NCBI RefSeq assembly: GCF_043235035.1
Contig: NZ_JAZAQF010000057.1
Span: 119,669-183,668 of the forward strand
DNA length: 64,000 nucleotides
Direction of reading: 5' to 3'
Source: CACIAM-69d sp001698445
GTDB taxonomy: Bacteria; Cyanobacteriota; Cyanobacteriia; CACIAM-69d
The notes below the pieces were generated by a model, which was not told the DNA's origin, did no database searches, and saw only the letters and a list, made by a program, of their open reading frames with translations. Positions 1 to 7,493 of the stretch are shown piece after piece (the stretch's first letter is position 1; every line of letters begins with the position of its first letter). The position numbers were made by a program, and so were the translations under genes.

Positions 1-274
1 GGTTAATGCTGCCGTAGATCCACCAGCGCCAACGCTCCACTTCCTCATAGCGCGATCGCGCCAGCCACAGGGCAATGATTAAACCAATGGCTCCCATCAC
101 CAGGTGTTGAATCCAGTTCGTGCCCCCGGAACTGAGTTCGACGCTGCGGATGCTGATGCCACCAATGACGGTCATCACCGTGACCGCCAGCAGCAACACC
201 CAGTCAATATCAGCCCAGGGTTGAATCAGCGATTTGAGATTCCAGCGACTGGAGCGCAACATGGAAGAAGCCAT
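1..274 (-). CDS. rodA: Cell-shape SEDS protein RodA, N-terminal part (runs off the window)
   Basis: A minus-strand frame stays open from an ATG at 274-272 to the window edge and encodes about 91 residues. It starts MASSMLRSSRW and continues into a hydrophobic segment (residues about 24-42) and a second one (about 57-72). The layout, with a PWxDIDW motif before the first membrane segment and an IRSVEL motif after it, matches the N-terminus of cyanobacterial RodA/FtsW-type SEDS proteins. These are inner-membrane peptidoglycan glycosyltransferases that work with a class B PBP in lateral wall growth. A second ATG at 262-260 is an alternative start. It follows mrp on the same strand with a gap of about 100 bp, so the two may be co-transcribed. 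Only the N-terminus is seen; RodA is preferred over FtsW from the short N-terminus and the neighbour. Confidence 0.8.
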   Translation of the reverse strand, partial: MASSMLRSSRWNLKSLIQPWADIDWVLLLAVTVMTVIGGISIRSVELSSGGTNWIQHLVMGAIGLIIALWLARSRYEEVERWRWWIYGSIN

Positions 275-375
275 TGAGTGCAAGCAAAGGGTGAGGATTA
301 GATCGAACAGTAGCGGAGCGATGGCCCGATGGTTCACCGCCAGTCGCCGGTAACCCCCAAACTAGCTCAGGCAAA

Positions 376-1455
376 CTAGCTCAGGGCCATTACCGAAACC
401 CGTGCTGCCACGGCCTGGGCGATCGCCTTCAGGGCCTGGGCTGAGGCCGAATCCGGAGCTGACACCACAATAGGCACACCCCGATCGCCCCCTTCCCGCA
501 CAGGCATCTCCAAGGGCACACAGCCCAGCAGCGGCACTGCTAATTCTTCCGCTGTCTTTTTACCCCCACCCGAACCAAATAGGTCGTATTGGCGATCGGG
601 CAAATCCGGCGGAATGAAGTAGCTCATATTTTCCACGATCCCCAACACCGGCACACTGAGCTGCTGGAACATCTTCAGCCCCCGCCGCGCATCAATCAGC
701 GACACCGTTTGGGGCGTGGTCACAATCACCGCCCCCGCCATGGGCACAGCTTGGGCCATGGTCAACTGGGCATCCCCCGTTCCAGGCGGCATATCCACAA
801 TTAAGTAGTCCAACTCGCCCCAGTCCACTTGGTACAGGAATTGGCGAATGATGCCGTTCAGCATCGGCCCCCGCCAAATTACCGGTTGATCGGGGTCAAT
901 CAAGAAGCCCATGGACACCATCTTCACGCCGTGGTTTTCCGCCGGTTCCAAGATGTCTTGCCCCTGCCCCTGCCCTGGCCGCACCATCACCTCCGCCTGG
1001 GTTAAGCCCAGCATGGTCGGCACGTTGGGCCCATAAATATCGGCATCAATTAGCCCCACTTTGGCCCCCGATTGGGCCAGGGAAACGGCAATATTCACGG
1101 CTACGGTGCTTTTGCCCACGCCTCCCTTGCCGCTGGAAACGGCCAGGATATTTTTCACGCCGGAAATCCCCGCACGATCGGGCAAGGATTTTTGTTGCGG
1201 CGTTTCAGCCGTCACTTCCACGTCCACCGACTCCACGCCGGGCAGGGTTTTCACCGCCCGCTTACAGTCATCCACAATAAATTCCCGCAAAGGGCAAGCG
1301 GGGGTTGTCAGCACCAGGGTGAACCGTACAGCGCCACCATCAATGCTGACGTTGCGGATCATGTTCAACTCAACGAGGCTTTTGCGTAGTTCCGGATCTT
1401 CCACGGGGCGCAAAATCTCAAGCACGGCTTCGGGACTGAGGGCGGTAGCAGTCAT
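376..1455 (-). CDS. mrp: Mrp/ApbC/NBP35-family P-loop Fe-S cluster carrier ATPase
   Basis: This 359-residue protein has an N-terminal DUF59/MIP18-like domain (about 1-85) with its PACPL motif. A SIMIBI-class P-loop domain follows, with the deviant Walker A GKGGVGKST near residue 110 and switch motifs DADIYGPN and DMPPGTGD. Such proteins bind and transfer [4Fe-4S] clusters in the cytosol to apo-enzymes. Many bacterial Mrp proteins have a C-terminal CxxC after ENMSYF; here the stretch reads IPPDLPDRQYDLFG with no cysteine, which I recall as the usual cyanobacterial form. It is divergent from hemF and probably leads an operon into rodA. It is unrelated to the Mrp cation antiporter genes at 52-57 kb. 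Identity is secure; client proteins are unknown. Confidence 0.93.
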   Translation of the reverse strand: MTATALSPEAVLEILRPVEDPELRKSLVELNMIRNVSIDGGAVRFTLVLTTPACPLREFIVDDCKRAVKTLPGVESVDVEVTAETPQQKSLPDRAGISGVKNILAVSSGKGGVGKSTVAVNIAVSLAQSGAKVGLIDADIYGPNVPTMLGLTQAEVMVRPGQGQGQDILEPAENHGVKMVSMGFLIDPDQPVIWRGPMLNGIIRQFLYQVDWGELDYLIVDMPPGTGDAQLTMAQAVPMAGAVIVTTPQTVSLIDARRGLKMFQQLSVPVLGIVENMSYFIPPDLPDRQYDLFGSGGGKKTAEELAVPLLGCVPLEMPVREGGDRGVPIVVSAPDSASAQALKAIAQAVAARVSVMALS

Positions 1456-2324
1456 GGGTGAGTGGGAATTCGTTGGCGTAGCTGAGTCGAAAGCTGAGTC
1501 TTAATCGGAAGCTGAGGCTAAAAGAGATCCCGAACAGATCCCTCAGAGATCCCGAATTCGCTGAAGTTTCCAAGACTCTGACTGCGGGGGCCGATAGTTC
1601 GGCATTGGCAGCGAGTCGGGGGGATTCAGGAACTTTTGGATGATTCTAAGGATTTGTACTCAGAGTTTATATGTTTTGAAATCTTACCGTTTGCCGGTGG
1701 GCTGCTACCGATCGAGCAGAAGGCTCCTTATGTTCTGAATGTCCTGATTGTTCTCAGGGCTTGCAAGATCGAGACTTGGGGAAATCTGAGGAGGCTCGGT
1801 TCTCAGGGGTCTGGGTTGGATTCTAGAAGTTGCCTCTACATCTGTTTGAGTTCTGCTTGAGTGTTGATAAGTATTTGTTTGAGTATTTAGTTGATAAGTA
1901 TTTATTTGAGTATCTGTTTGAGTCGCTCTCATAGCTCTGGAGGTTCGTCAATATTCAAGCTGATCCCCATCTTGATCCCAGTCTTGCTAAGGGAAGTTGG
2001 CAGGCGGCGGCTTAGGCGATCGGGGGCGATCGAGCGCTCATACCAACGATTAATTCCGATTCAGCAGCAGGATTACAACAAAATTGTTAAGTTCTACGAC
2101 TGCTTGGCCGGACTTTTAGGGGCCTCCGGTACGCTAGAGGGTCAATAGCAACCGTGGCACTGGTTGTCGTTCGGGTGAGGAAACTGACCCAACCGCCAGA
2201 ACCTGTTTTCTACCAAGATCGATCGTCGTCCCCCGTCCCAGGCTGAGGGAGTTCCTAAATTTAGGTCGATCGCGGGCGTTTCCTTTTCCTAAAGCTTCCT
2301 AACAAACTGCGTTAGACATTAGCT
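1456..2324. other. Intergenic region between divergent mrp and hemF
   Basis: These 869 bases hold no credible gene. The two flanking genes are transcribed outwards, so both promoters must lie here, but no convincing -35/-10 pair stands out. Short duplications are present: AGCTGAG-type repeats at 1490-1530, AGATCCC repeats at 1530-1556 and a longer tandem duplication at 1863-1916. Reading frames across the duplication encode threonine/glutamine-rich repeats and look accidental. Confidence 0.6.
1863..1916. repeat. Tandem duplication, unit about 27 bp
   Basis: Two adjacent 27-base copies both begin GTTGATAAGTATTT and continue TTTGAGTAT. They differ at a few positions. They lie in the mrp-hemF gap. 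Confidence 0.75.
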
Positions 2325-3410
2325 ATGACCGCATTCGCAACCCCCGCCAAATCATCGATCACCCATCCCGAGGCCAACGGCCAGGCCCAACCCATGGTTG
2401 CGGGCGCACCGCCAGCCGACTCCCGTGAACGGGTTGGCCAATGGATGCGCCAAATTCAAGATGAAATTTGCCAGGGACTGACGGCCGCCGATGGGGCGGG
2501 TCAGTTCCGTGAAGATGCCTGGGAGCGGCCCGAAGGGGGCGGCGGGCGATCGCGCGTCATCACCAACGGCGGCGTATTTGAGCAAGGCGGAGTCAACTTC
2601 TCGGAAGTGTGGGGCACTCAATTGCCCCCTTCGATTTTGACCCAGCGCCCGGAAGCCGCCGGCCATGGCTTCTATGCCACCGGTACCTCCATGGTGCTGC
2701 ACCCCAAAAATCCCTACATCCCCACGGTTCACCTCAACTACCGCTACTTTGAAGCGGGCCCCGTGTGGTGGTTTGGTGGCGGCATTGACCTCACCCCCTA
2801 CTATCCCTTTGTGGAAGACGTGGTGCATTTTCATCAAACCCTGAAGGATGCGTGCGATCGCCACAATCCGCACTACTACGACACCTTCAAACTCTGGTGC
2901 GATGAATATTTCTTCCTGAAGCACCGCAATGAAACTCGTGGGGTCGGCGGCATCTTCTTCGATTACCAAGACGGCACCAACGAACTCTATCGCGGCCCTG
3001 ATGCCCAAGGCCCCGCCGCCCACCACAGCAAGCAAGTGGGCGTACCGGCTCAGCGAAATTGGGAAGAGTTATTCGGCTTCGTGCAAGATTGCGGCCGAGC
3101 GTTCCTACCGGCCTACGTGCCGATCATTGAGCGTCGTCAGTCCCAGGAATATGGCGATCGGGAGCGAAATTTCCAGCTTTATCGTCGGGGACGGTACGTT
3201 GAGTTTAACTTGGTGTACGATCGCGGCACGATCTTCGGGCTGCAAACCAACGGTCGCACAGAGTCAATTCTGATGTCTTTGCCGCCACTCGTACGCTGGG
3301 AATATGGCTACCAGCCCGATCCCAACACGCGGGAAGCTAGTCTCTATGAGATCTTCCTGAAACCGCAGGATTGGCTCAATGCACCCCCTCAAGTGCCTGG
3401 ACTTGCCTAG
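2325..3410 (+). CDS. hemF: Oxygen-dependent coproporphyrinogen III oxidase
   Basis: HemF oxidatively decarboxylates coproporphyrinogen III to protoporphyrinogen IX with O2, on the route to heme and chlorophyll in the cytosol. The 361-residue product has the family's usual length and its signature blocks: VNFSEVWG near residue 90, HLNYRYFE near 140, WWFGGGIDLTPYY near 149-161 and the C-terminal GRYVEFNLVYDRGTIFGL. The first 35 or so residues are a non-conserved leader; a second methionine near residue 24 is an alternative start. It is divergent from mrp and is followed by a strong hairpin at 3424. The window also holds a HemW-like radical SAM gene at 29.3 kb, but that family mostly acts as a heme chaperone and is not evidence of an oxygen-independent oxidase. 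Confidence 0.97.
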   Translation: MTAFATPAKSSITHPEANGQAQPMVAGAPPADSRERVGQWMRQIQDEICQGLTAADGAGQFREDAWERPEGGGGRSRVITNGGVFEQGGVNFSEVWGTQLPPSILTQRPEAAGHGFYATGTSMVLHPKNPYIPTVHLNYRYFEAGPVWWFGGGIDLTPYYPFVEDVVHFHQTLKDACDRHNPHYYDTFKLWCDEYFFLKHRNETRGVGGIFFDYQDGTNELYRGPDAQGPAAHHSKQVGVPAQRNWEELFGFVQDCGRAFLPAYVPIIERRQSQEYGDRERNFQLYRRGRYVEFNLVYDRGTIFGLQTNGRTESILMSLPPLVRWEYGYQPDPNTREASLYEIFLKPQDWLNAPPQVPGLA

Positions 3411-3716
3411 CAGCTTGGGGAAAACGGCACTCCGAGACCACTTAAGTCTCCTGGGGTGCCGTGATACAATCCGAAGGAGACTTACCTGTCGAGCGCTGCT
3501 TCCGATTGCGTGGTGCTCGTAGCCGGTGCGATCAAATCGAAGCATTAAGCCCCCAGCTTTGTTTCGATCTCCGTGTCCTGACCGGGATCGTTCTTTGCAC
3601 GTCCACTGGCCCCCGAGTTTGGGTATGGTCATGAAGTGCTTGCCGATCCGCCGCTGTCCTCAACACGATCTGTCGGCCAGCCCCCTTCCTAGTCCCCCAA
3701 GAGCGAACAATCCATC
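3411..3716. other. Intergenic region hemF - STAS gene
   Basis: About 306 bases without a gene. It contains the long hairpin at 3424-3462. Immediately after it is TGATACAAT (3462-3470), which resembles an extended -10 element and could drive the STAS gene with a leader of about 240 bases. No clear -35 hexamer is visible. Confidence 0.5.
3424..3462 (+). terminator. Strong hairpin after hemF
   Basis: Two nested complementary blocks, ACGGCACTCC with GGGGTGCCGT and GAGAC with GTCTC, form a hairpin just after the hemF stop. No T-run follows, so it may be a processing or mRNA-stabilising element rather than a classical intrinsic terminator. Confidence 0.5.
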
Positions 3717-4076
3717 ATGGAGCAGAAGACCCACACGACCAAAGATGGCACGACGGTAATTGTTCTCACCCCTGAAGGACGGCTGGACATTACGACAGCC
3801 TGGCAATTTCGCCTCAAACTGCAAGAATGTATTTCTAAGCTGAGTCCTCATATCGTCGTGAATCTCAGCAAGGTCAACTTCATTGACAGTTCTGGCCTCA
3901 CCTCGCTCGTTGCCGGGATGCGTGATGCCGATAAGGAAAAAGGCAGTTTTCGCCTCTGTCAGGTACACCCCGAAGCCAAGCTGGTTTTCGAGGTCACCAT
4001 GATGGATTCCGTATTTGAAATTTTTGATAGTGAAGACCAAGCCCTTGAGGGCACTCCTCGCACGATCGCCAGCTAG
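3717..4076 (+). CDS. STAS-domain anti-sigma factor antagonist
   Basis: The 119-residue protein is a single STAS domain of the SpoIIAA/RsbV class. It has an N-terminal beta segment ending GRLDITTAWQF and the diagnostic DSSGL motif at about residues 57-61, which carries the serine that a partner-switching kinase phosphorylates. In this family the unphosphorylated form binds an anti-sigma factor or kinase and frees its target. Cyanobacteria use such proteins both in sigma-factor control and in PP2C/RsbW-type switches. No kinase or PP2C phosphatase gene is nearby, so the partner is unknown. The C-terminal 15 residues (after FEIFDSEDQAL) are a short non-conserved tail. Family assignment is firm; the regulated process is not known. 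Confidence 0.9.
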   Translation: MEQKTHTTKDGTTVIVLTPEGRLDITTAWQFRLKLQECISKLSPHIVVNLSKVNFIDSSGLTSLVAGMRDADKEKGSFRLCQVHPEAKLVFEVTMMDSVFEIFDSEDQALEGTPRTIAS

Positions 4077-4660
4077 GCCTTCGCCCTAGCGAGCCATCTG
4101 CCCGTTGCAATTAGGTTGTTATCAAACAAGAGGGGCGATCGCCTCCTAGGCAGCGCAAACCCCGGGCCGCCCGATCGGGAGCAGTCAACTTTTCATCCAG
4201 CTCATAACGTCACCCACCCAAGCACTGGAAGATGAGTCCTATGAATCTTCCGGTGCTTGTGGTTTATGGGCCGAACTGGGTGCTTTGTTGCCTCAGTCCA
4301 CTGCTCGCGCAACTCCTCGCACGACCATCTGGCAACTATCCACAACCATTGCCAGTGCCCACCACTCCAGGGCTTGGCTGATGCTGCCCAGTGACACAGC
4401 GGATTCGATCGACCCGCCCAGCCATCATCCAAGAGCCATGATAAGGGGGATGATCAAATATTGCAGGACAGTCGTAGTCTTTAAGAATTTTTAACGGCCA
4501 GACCTGTGCCAAGCCATCGAGCAAGGATGAGAATAGGTAAAAGTTCAGTATTGCTCGCTACTAAGCAACAGCCATAGATAAATTTGGTGCGTTACAGTAG
4601 GGTGCATTTGAATCGAGCCATACCGAACCATCCGAACCGATCGCCAAGAGGGCCTTCTAT
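4077..4660. other. Intergenic region STAS gene - DUF4327 gene
   Basis: These 584 bases hold no gene I can support. The notable element is the 15-bp stem at 4219-4259. A run of short reading frames on both strands around 4200-4520 lacks any recognisable protein character. The promoter for the downstream small gene probably lies near 4580-4600, where GTTACAGT occurs. Confidence 0.5.
4219..4259. terminator. 15-bp inverted repeat
   Basis: CAAGCACTGGAAGAT at 4219-4233 pairs with ATCTTCCGGTGCTTG at 4245-4259 (one G-U pair) across an 11-base loop. It stands about 140 bases after the STAS gene and lacks a clear T-run on either side. It could terminate transcription or be part of a small RNA. Confidence 0.45.
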
Positions 4661-4885
4661 ATGCTGCAAACGAAACTGCGTTACTCGATCGACGAGATCC
4701 GAGACGAAGCCCGCCATCTCGTGGAAACGGGAAACGTGGATCGTCATCAGCCCCTCTATGTCCTCTGCCAATTTATTCCGCCTCGGGAATGGACTTGTGT
4801 GGAGTTTGAGCTAGAGCGGTGTGACTATCTACTCCGGGACTGTGTGGGAGACCTGCTCAGTCACGAAGAATGGACTAACGATTAA
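4661..4885 (+). CDS. DUF4327 small conserved cyanobacterial protein
   Basis: The 74-residue acidic protein starts MLQTKLRYSIDEI and contains the blocks RHQPLYVLCQFIPPREW and ELERCDYLLRD. These match the DUF4327 family as I remember it, which is confined to cyanobacteria and normally 65-75 residues long. No membrane segment, signal peptide or catalytic motif is visible; two cysteines sit in conserved positions (residues about 36 and 54). It stands alone between two non-coding stretches. Function is unknown. Confidence 0.85.
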   Translation: MLQTKLRYSIDEIRDEARHLVETGNVDRHQPLYVLCQFIPPREWTCVEFELERCDYLLRDCVGDLLSHEEWTND

Positions 4886-5279
4886 GACCAGTAGCCCAAG
4901 CCCATCAAGCGCACATTAATTGGCTTGCCAAACCTTAAGCTATCGCGTGAGACTACGTGGGCGCTGTTACCCATCAAATTTGCAATTTTCGCTCGCCAGA
5001 TCAAACAATCAACTGCCGATCGGCTGAGATACATACACACTCTCTCACTGCGATTCATTCAGACCCATTCAGATTCAGCCTCATTGAGACTCACCCCAAG
5101 ATCTAAGCAGCACTGATCAGGTCTAGTTAGCTCCGGTTAGATCTATTGGATTGATTGATCAGACTCAATTTATTAATCACAATCTATCAATCAATGGATC
5201 TAACAGGGTGTCGATCAACAAATTTCAATGAATGCCTAAAAGCAGGCTGAAGTAATCCAGAGCGCCAAACGGCGCAAAC

Positions 5280-5329
5280 ATTGACCAGGCAAGGAATTGA
5301 CCAGGCAAGAAGCTGGAGTTCCTTGCCTG
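5280..5329. repeat. 16-bp tandem duplication inside an inverted repeat
   Basis: ATTGACCAGGCAAG occurs at 5280 and again 16 bases later at 5296. CAGGCAAGGAA (5286-5296) is also perfectly complementary to TTCCTTGCCTG (5319-5329), giving an 11-bp stem followed by TTTATG. It may act as a terminator after the DUF4327 gene. Confidence 0.65.
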
Positions 5330-5706
5330 TTTATGTCCTGTTTATATGTAGACTCTGTTACTGAACTACTTTCGCTAACGTTTCTATTGTCTGATTTTAG
5401 TTTTTAGATGGCTAGATTTTTGTACTTCTGAGCTTCTGGGTTGCTAGACTTCTGGGATTTTAATTACTCTTTTTCATCAGCATTCAAGATTAAGTCCAGG
5501 ATAAAATACTATCAACATTTTTGTAAACATCTTGGTTTGCGAATTAAATCTAACCCGTATGCGCAAGTTTTTAAATCTCTTTAGCTATTAACTTAGATAT
5601 TTTTGAATCGATAATAATTTTCACTGAAGACTAAGCAAGGTTTAAAAGAAAAAACTAAACAAGCAAATTCACAGAAAATAATCCATAACAGGAAAATCAA
5701 ATAAGA

Positions 5707-5732
5707 AAACAAGGAGCCAAGGCCCCTTGTTT
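5707..5732 (-). terminator. Probable intrinsic terminator of nfu
   Basis: AAACAAGG pairs with CCTTGTTT over a 10-base loop. Read on the minus strand the stem runs into TTTTCTTATTT, as expected for termination of nfu transcription. Confidence 0.65.
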
Positions 5733-5843
5733 CGTCAGCGATCGATCAGTTGTATTTAGTTGTATTTAGTTGCTGTGTTGACTTGCTTTTAAGCGTCCAA
5801 GGCTTAAGTTCTGAGACTCAAACCGAAGGCTCAGGTAAACGCC

Positions 5844-6080
5844 CTAAACCACTTGTTCAATTTCGGCAATTTCGGGGATCACTTCCTTCAAGCGGCGCTC
5901 GATGCCCATTCGCAGGGTCATGGCCGAGCTAGGGCAAGAACCGCAAGCCCCTTGAAGACGCAGCTTGACAACTGGCCCGTCAATTTCAACAAGCTCAACG
6001 TTGCCACCGTCAGCCATCAGGTAGGGACGAAGTTCATCAAGGGTGGTTTCGACGTTTTCAACAGTGAGGGGTAGGGTCAT
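5844..6080 (-). CDS. nfu: NifU C-terminal-domain (Nfu) iron-sulfur scaffold
   Basis: This 78-residue protein consists only of the NifU C-terminal domain. It has the block LRPYLMADGGNVELVE and the cluster-binding CGSC motif (cysteines at residues 46 and 49). Cyanobacterial Nfu of this size assembles a labile [4Fe-4S] cluster as a dimer and passes it to apo-proteins, notably photosystem I and ferredoxins; this is family knowledge. It stands alone on the minus strand with its own terminator at 5707-5732. A small scaffold near mrp, another Fe-S carrier, is probably coincidental. Start and length agree with the family. Confidence 0.93.
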   Translation of the reverse strand: MTLPLTVENVETTLDELRPYLMADGGNVELVEIDGPVVKLRLQGACGSCPSSAMTLRMGIERRLKEVIPEIAEIEQVV

Positions 6081-6237
6081 GGCGAGCGTTCTGGATTTAG
6101 CAAAACGGATGAGGATTTTCCTTGGAGGGATGACCTCAGGGCGGGCGATGGATGGGTCGCTGGATCGTGTGATCGCCCGTCCTTTAGTGTATCGCCTGAC
6201 TTGATTACTTTTACAACAGACAGGTTGCTAAATCTGG

Positions 6238-6289
6238 GTCATGCCCCCGAGTCATTCCCCCAAGTCATGCTCTTGAGTCATGCCCACAA
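6238..6289. repeat. Four tandem copies of a 13-bp unit
   Basis: Units GTCATGCCCCCGA, GTCATTCCCCCAA, GTCATGCTCTTGA and GTCATGCCCACAA follow each other without gaps. A separate 16-bp duplication (GGGATCTCAGTTCATA / GGGATCTCAGTCCATG) follows at about 6298-6329. Both lie between nfu and the end of patU3. Confidence 0.85.
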
Positions 6290-6374
6290 TGTGATGGGAT
6301 CTCAGTTCATAGGGGATCTCAGTCCATGGCGAATCGCTCACGACCGGTTGCCCGTGGCCGCTCGTTTGTGGCAG

Positions 6375-7493
6375 TTAGCGCACCAAAATCGTGAAGGTCA
6401 AGGGAGGAAGCTCTGTTTCGCCCACTTGGGCCACGGACAGCCGGTAGCGATCGCCCGGTTTGACGTTCCGCATGGACAGGCGCAGGAGGCCTTCCCCAGC
6501 CGCTTGCACGGAGGCCTGGGGGCCGTTGAGGGTGGCGGTGCCCGTGCCGGGAAGCCGCAGGGTGAGGTTCAAGGCAGGGCGATCGGCTTGGGGGATGTAG
6601 TGGGCCTCAATCCGCAAAGCACCACCGTCGGCTAGCCATTCTTGGGTGACCTGGGGGGTTTTGGCGCTGAGTTCGAGGGTCAGGCGGTTCAGCAGTTCCC
6701 GCGCGGCCAACAGAGCAATGGTCATTTGCTGCTGGGGATTGGCGCGATCGTATTCCACATATTCCATGGGGAAGCGATTGGCAGCGCCTGTACGCACGGC
6801 CGTTGCCCAGCGCAATACGACGGAGGCTTGGGCATTCAACAGACGATCTTGGTCGGGAAATAGCTCATCCACGGCTTGCATGAGGGCTACGCCTTCTTTG
6901 AGAGCCTGGGCAGCAACGGTTTGACAAGCGGCTAAGAGTCGTTCGGCCAAGTCCGCTGGCAGGTTTGTGGGCAGGTTGAGCTGCTGGAACTGCCGTAGCC
7001 AGGGATTTTGGGGAACTTGGGCGATCGAGGGCGCGTCCTCGTACGTGTCGCGATAATCTAGCACTGTTTCGGGCGACTCCCAGGGAAACAGGGGAGGACG
7101 CTGGGACGCTTCTAGAATCAACCGCTGTTTCAGCAGGGCATGATAGCGCTGGTCAACGACAGGCATTGCATCAAGTTCGAGCATAGGATTCGCAACCGAT
7201 AAATCGCTGGAGGATAGCGATCGCGCTGGTGCGGGGTTGATCGCCGGATCCTCAAGAGCGGAAAAGTCACTCTCTAGGAGGTCAGCGGGATCGAAGGCAT
7301 GGGCAGCGAGGGCCTGTTCGATCGCCTGATCAATCTCGATCGGCTCAAGCTGGGTTGCCCCAAGTTCAATCGGCTCAAGCGATCGGGACTGATCAGGGGT
7401 GGTTGTGGAGTCGAGTTCCTTGGCCACATCCAATAACTGGCCCAAGAGCTGCGCTTGCAACGCACCGGGAACGCTATCTAAGTTGCTATTCAT
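6375..7493 (-). CDS. patU3: PatU3-like heterocyst-pattern protein
   Basis: The 372-residue protein lies directly behind hetZ and overlaps it by 8 bases, so translation is probably coupled. The N-terminal 110 residues are acidic and low in complexity (many E, P and I repeats). The conserved part starts with SQRPPLFPWESPETVLDYRD near residue 130. It continues with an alpha-helical block (LNLPTNLPADLAERLLAACQ onwards), then YDRANPQQQMTIALLAARELL, and ends in a beta-rich region. This matches PatU3 as I know it from Anabaena, where PatU is split into PatU5 and PatU3 and PatU3 counteracts HetZ in heterocyst patterning. No PatU5-like gene is visible beside it. In a non-heterocystous filament its role would be unknown. 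Confidence 0.78.
   Translation of the reverse strand: MNSNLDSVPGALQAQLLGQLLDVAKELDSTTTPDQSRSLEPIELGATQLEPIEIDQAIEQALAAHAFDPADLLESDFSALEDPAINPAPARSLSSSDLSVANPMLELDAMPVVDQRYHALLKQRLILEASQRPPLFPWESPETVLDYRDTYEDAPSIAQVPQNPWLRQFQQLNLPTNLPADLAERLLAACQTVAAQALKEGVALMQAVDELFPDQDRLLNAQASVVLRWATAVRTGAANRFPMEYVEYDRANPQQQMTIALLAARELLNRLTLELSAKTPQVTQEWLADGGALRIEAHYIPQADRPALNLTLRLPGTGTATLNGPQASVQAAGEGLLRLSMRNVKPGDRYRLSVAQVGETELPPLTFTILVR

Larger units (their letters stand above)
4886..5843. other. Long AT-rich intergenic region upstream of convergent nfu
   Basis: About 958 bases with no supportable gene. The part from 5330 to 5720 is clearly more AT-rich than the surrounding genes. It holds a tandem 16-bp duplication and hairpin (5280-5329), a small GCGCC/GGCGC inverted repeat near 5262-5275, a terminator for nfu (5707-5732) and a 10-bp direct repeat TGTATTTAGT at 5751-5770. 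Confidence 0.6.

Noticed and set aside
376..1455. Link between mrp here and the Mrp antiporter operon
   Set aside because: The shared name is coincidental; this is a P-loop Fe-S carrier, not an antiporter subunit.
1705..1932. 75-codon minus-strand frame rich in T, Q and N
   Set aside because: Its repetitive peptide arises from the 27-bp tandem duplication; no start signal or family.
4202..4524. Short frames on both strands around 4.2-4.5 kb
   Set aside because: They overlap the hairpin at 4219, carry no domain and have no ribosome site.
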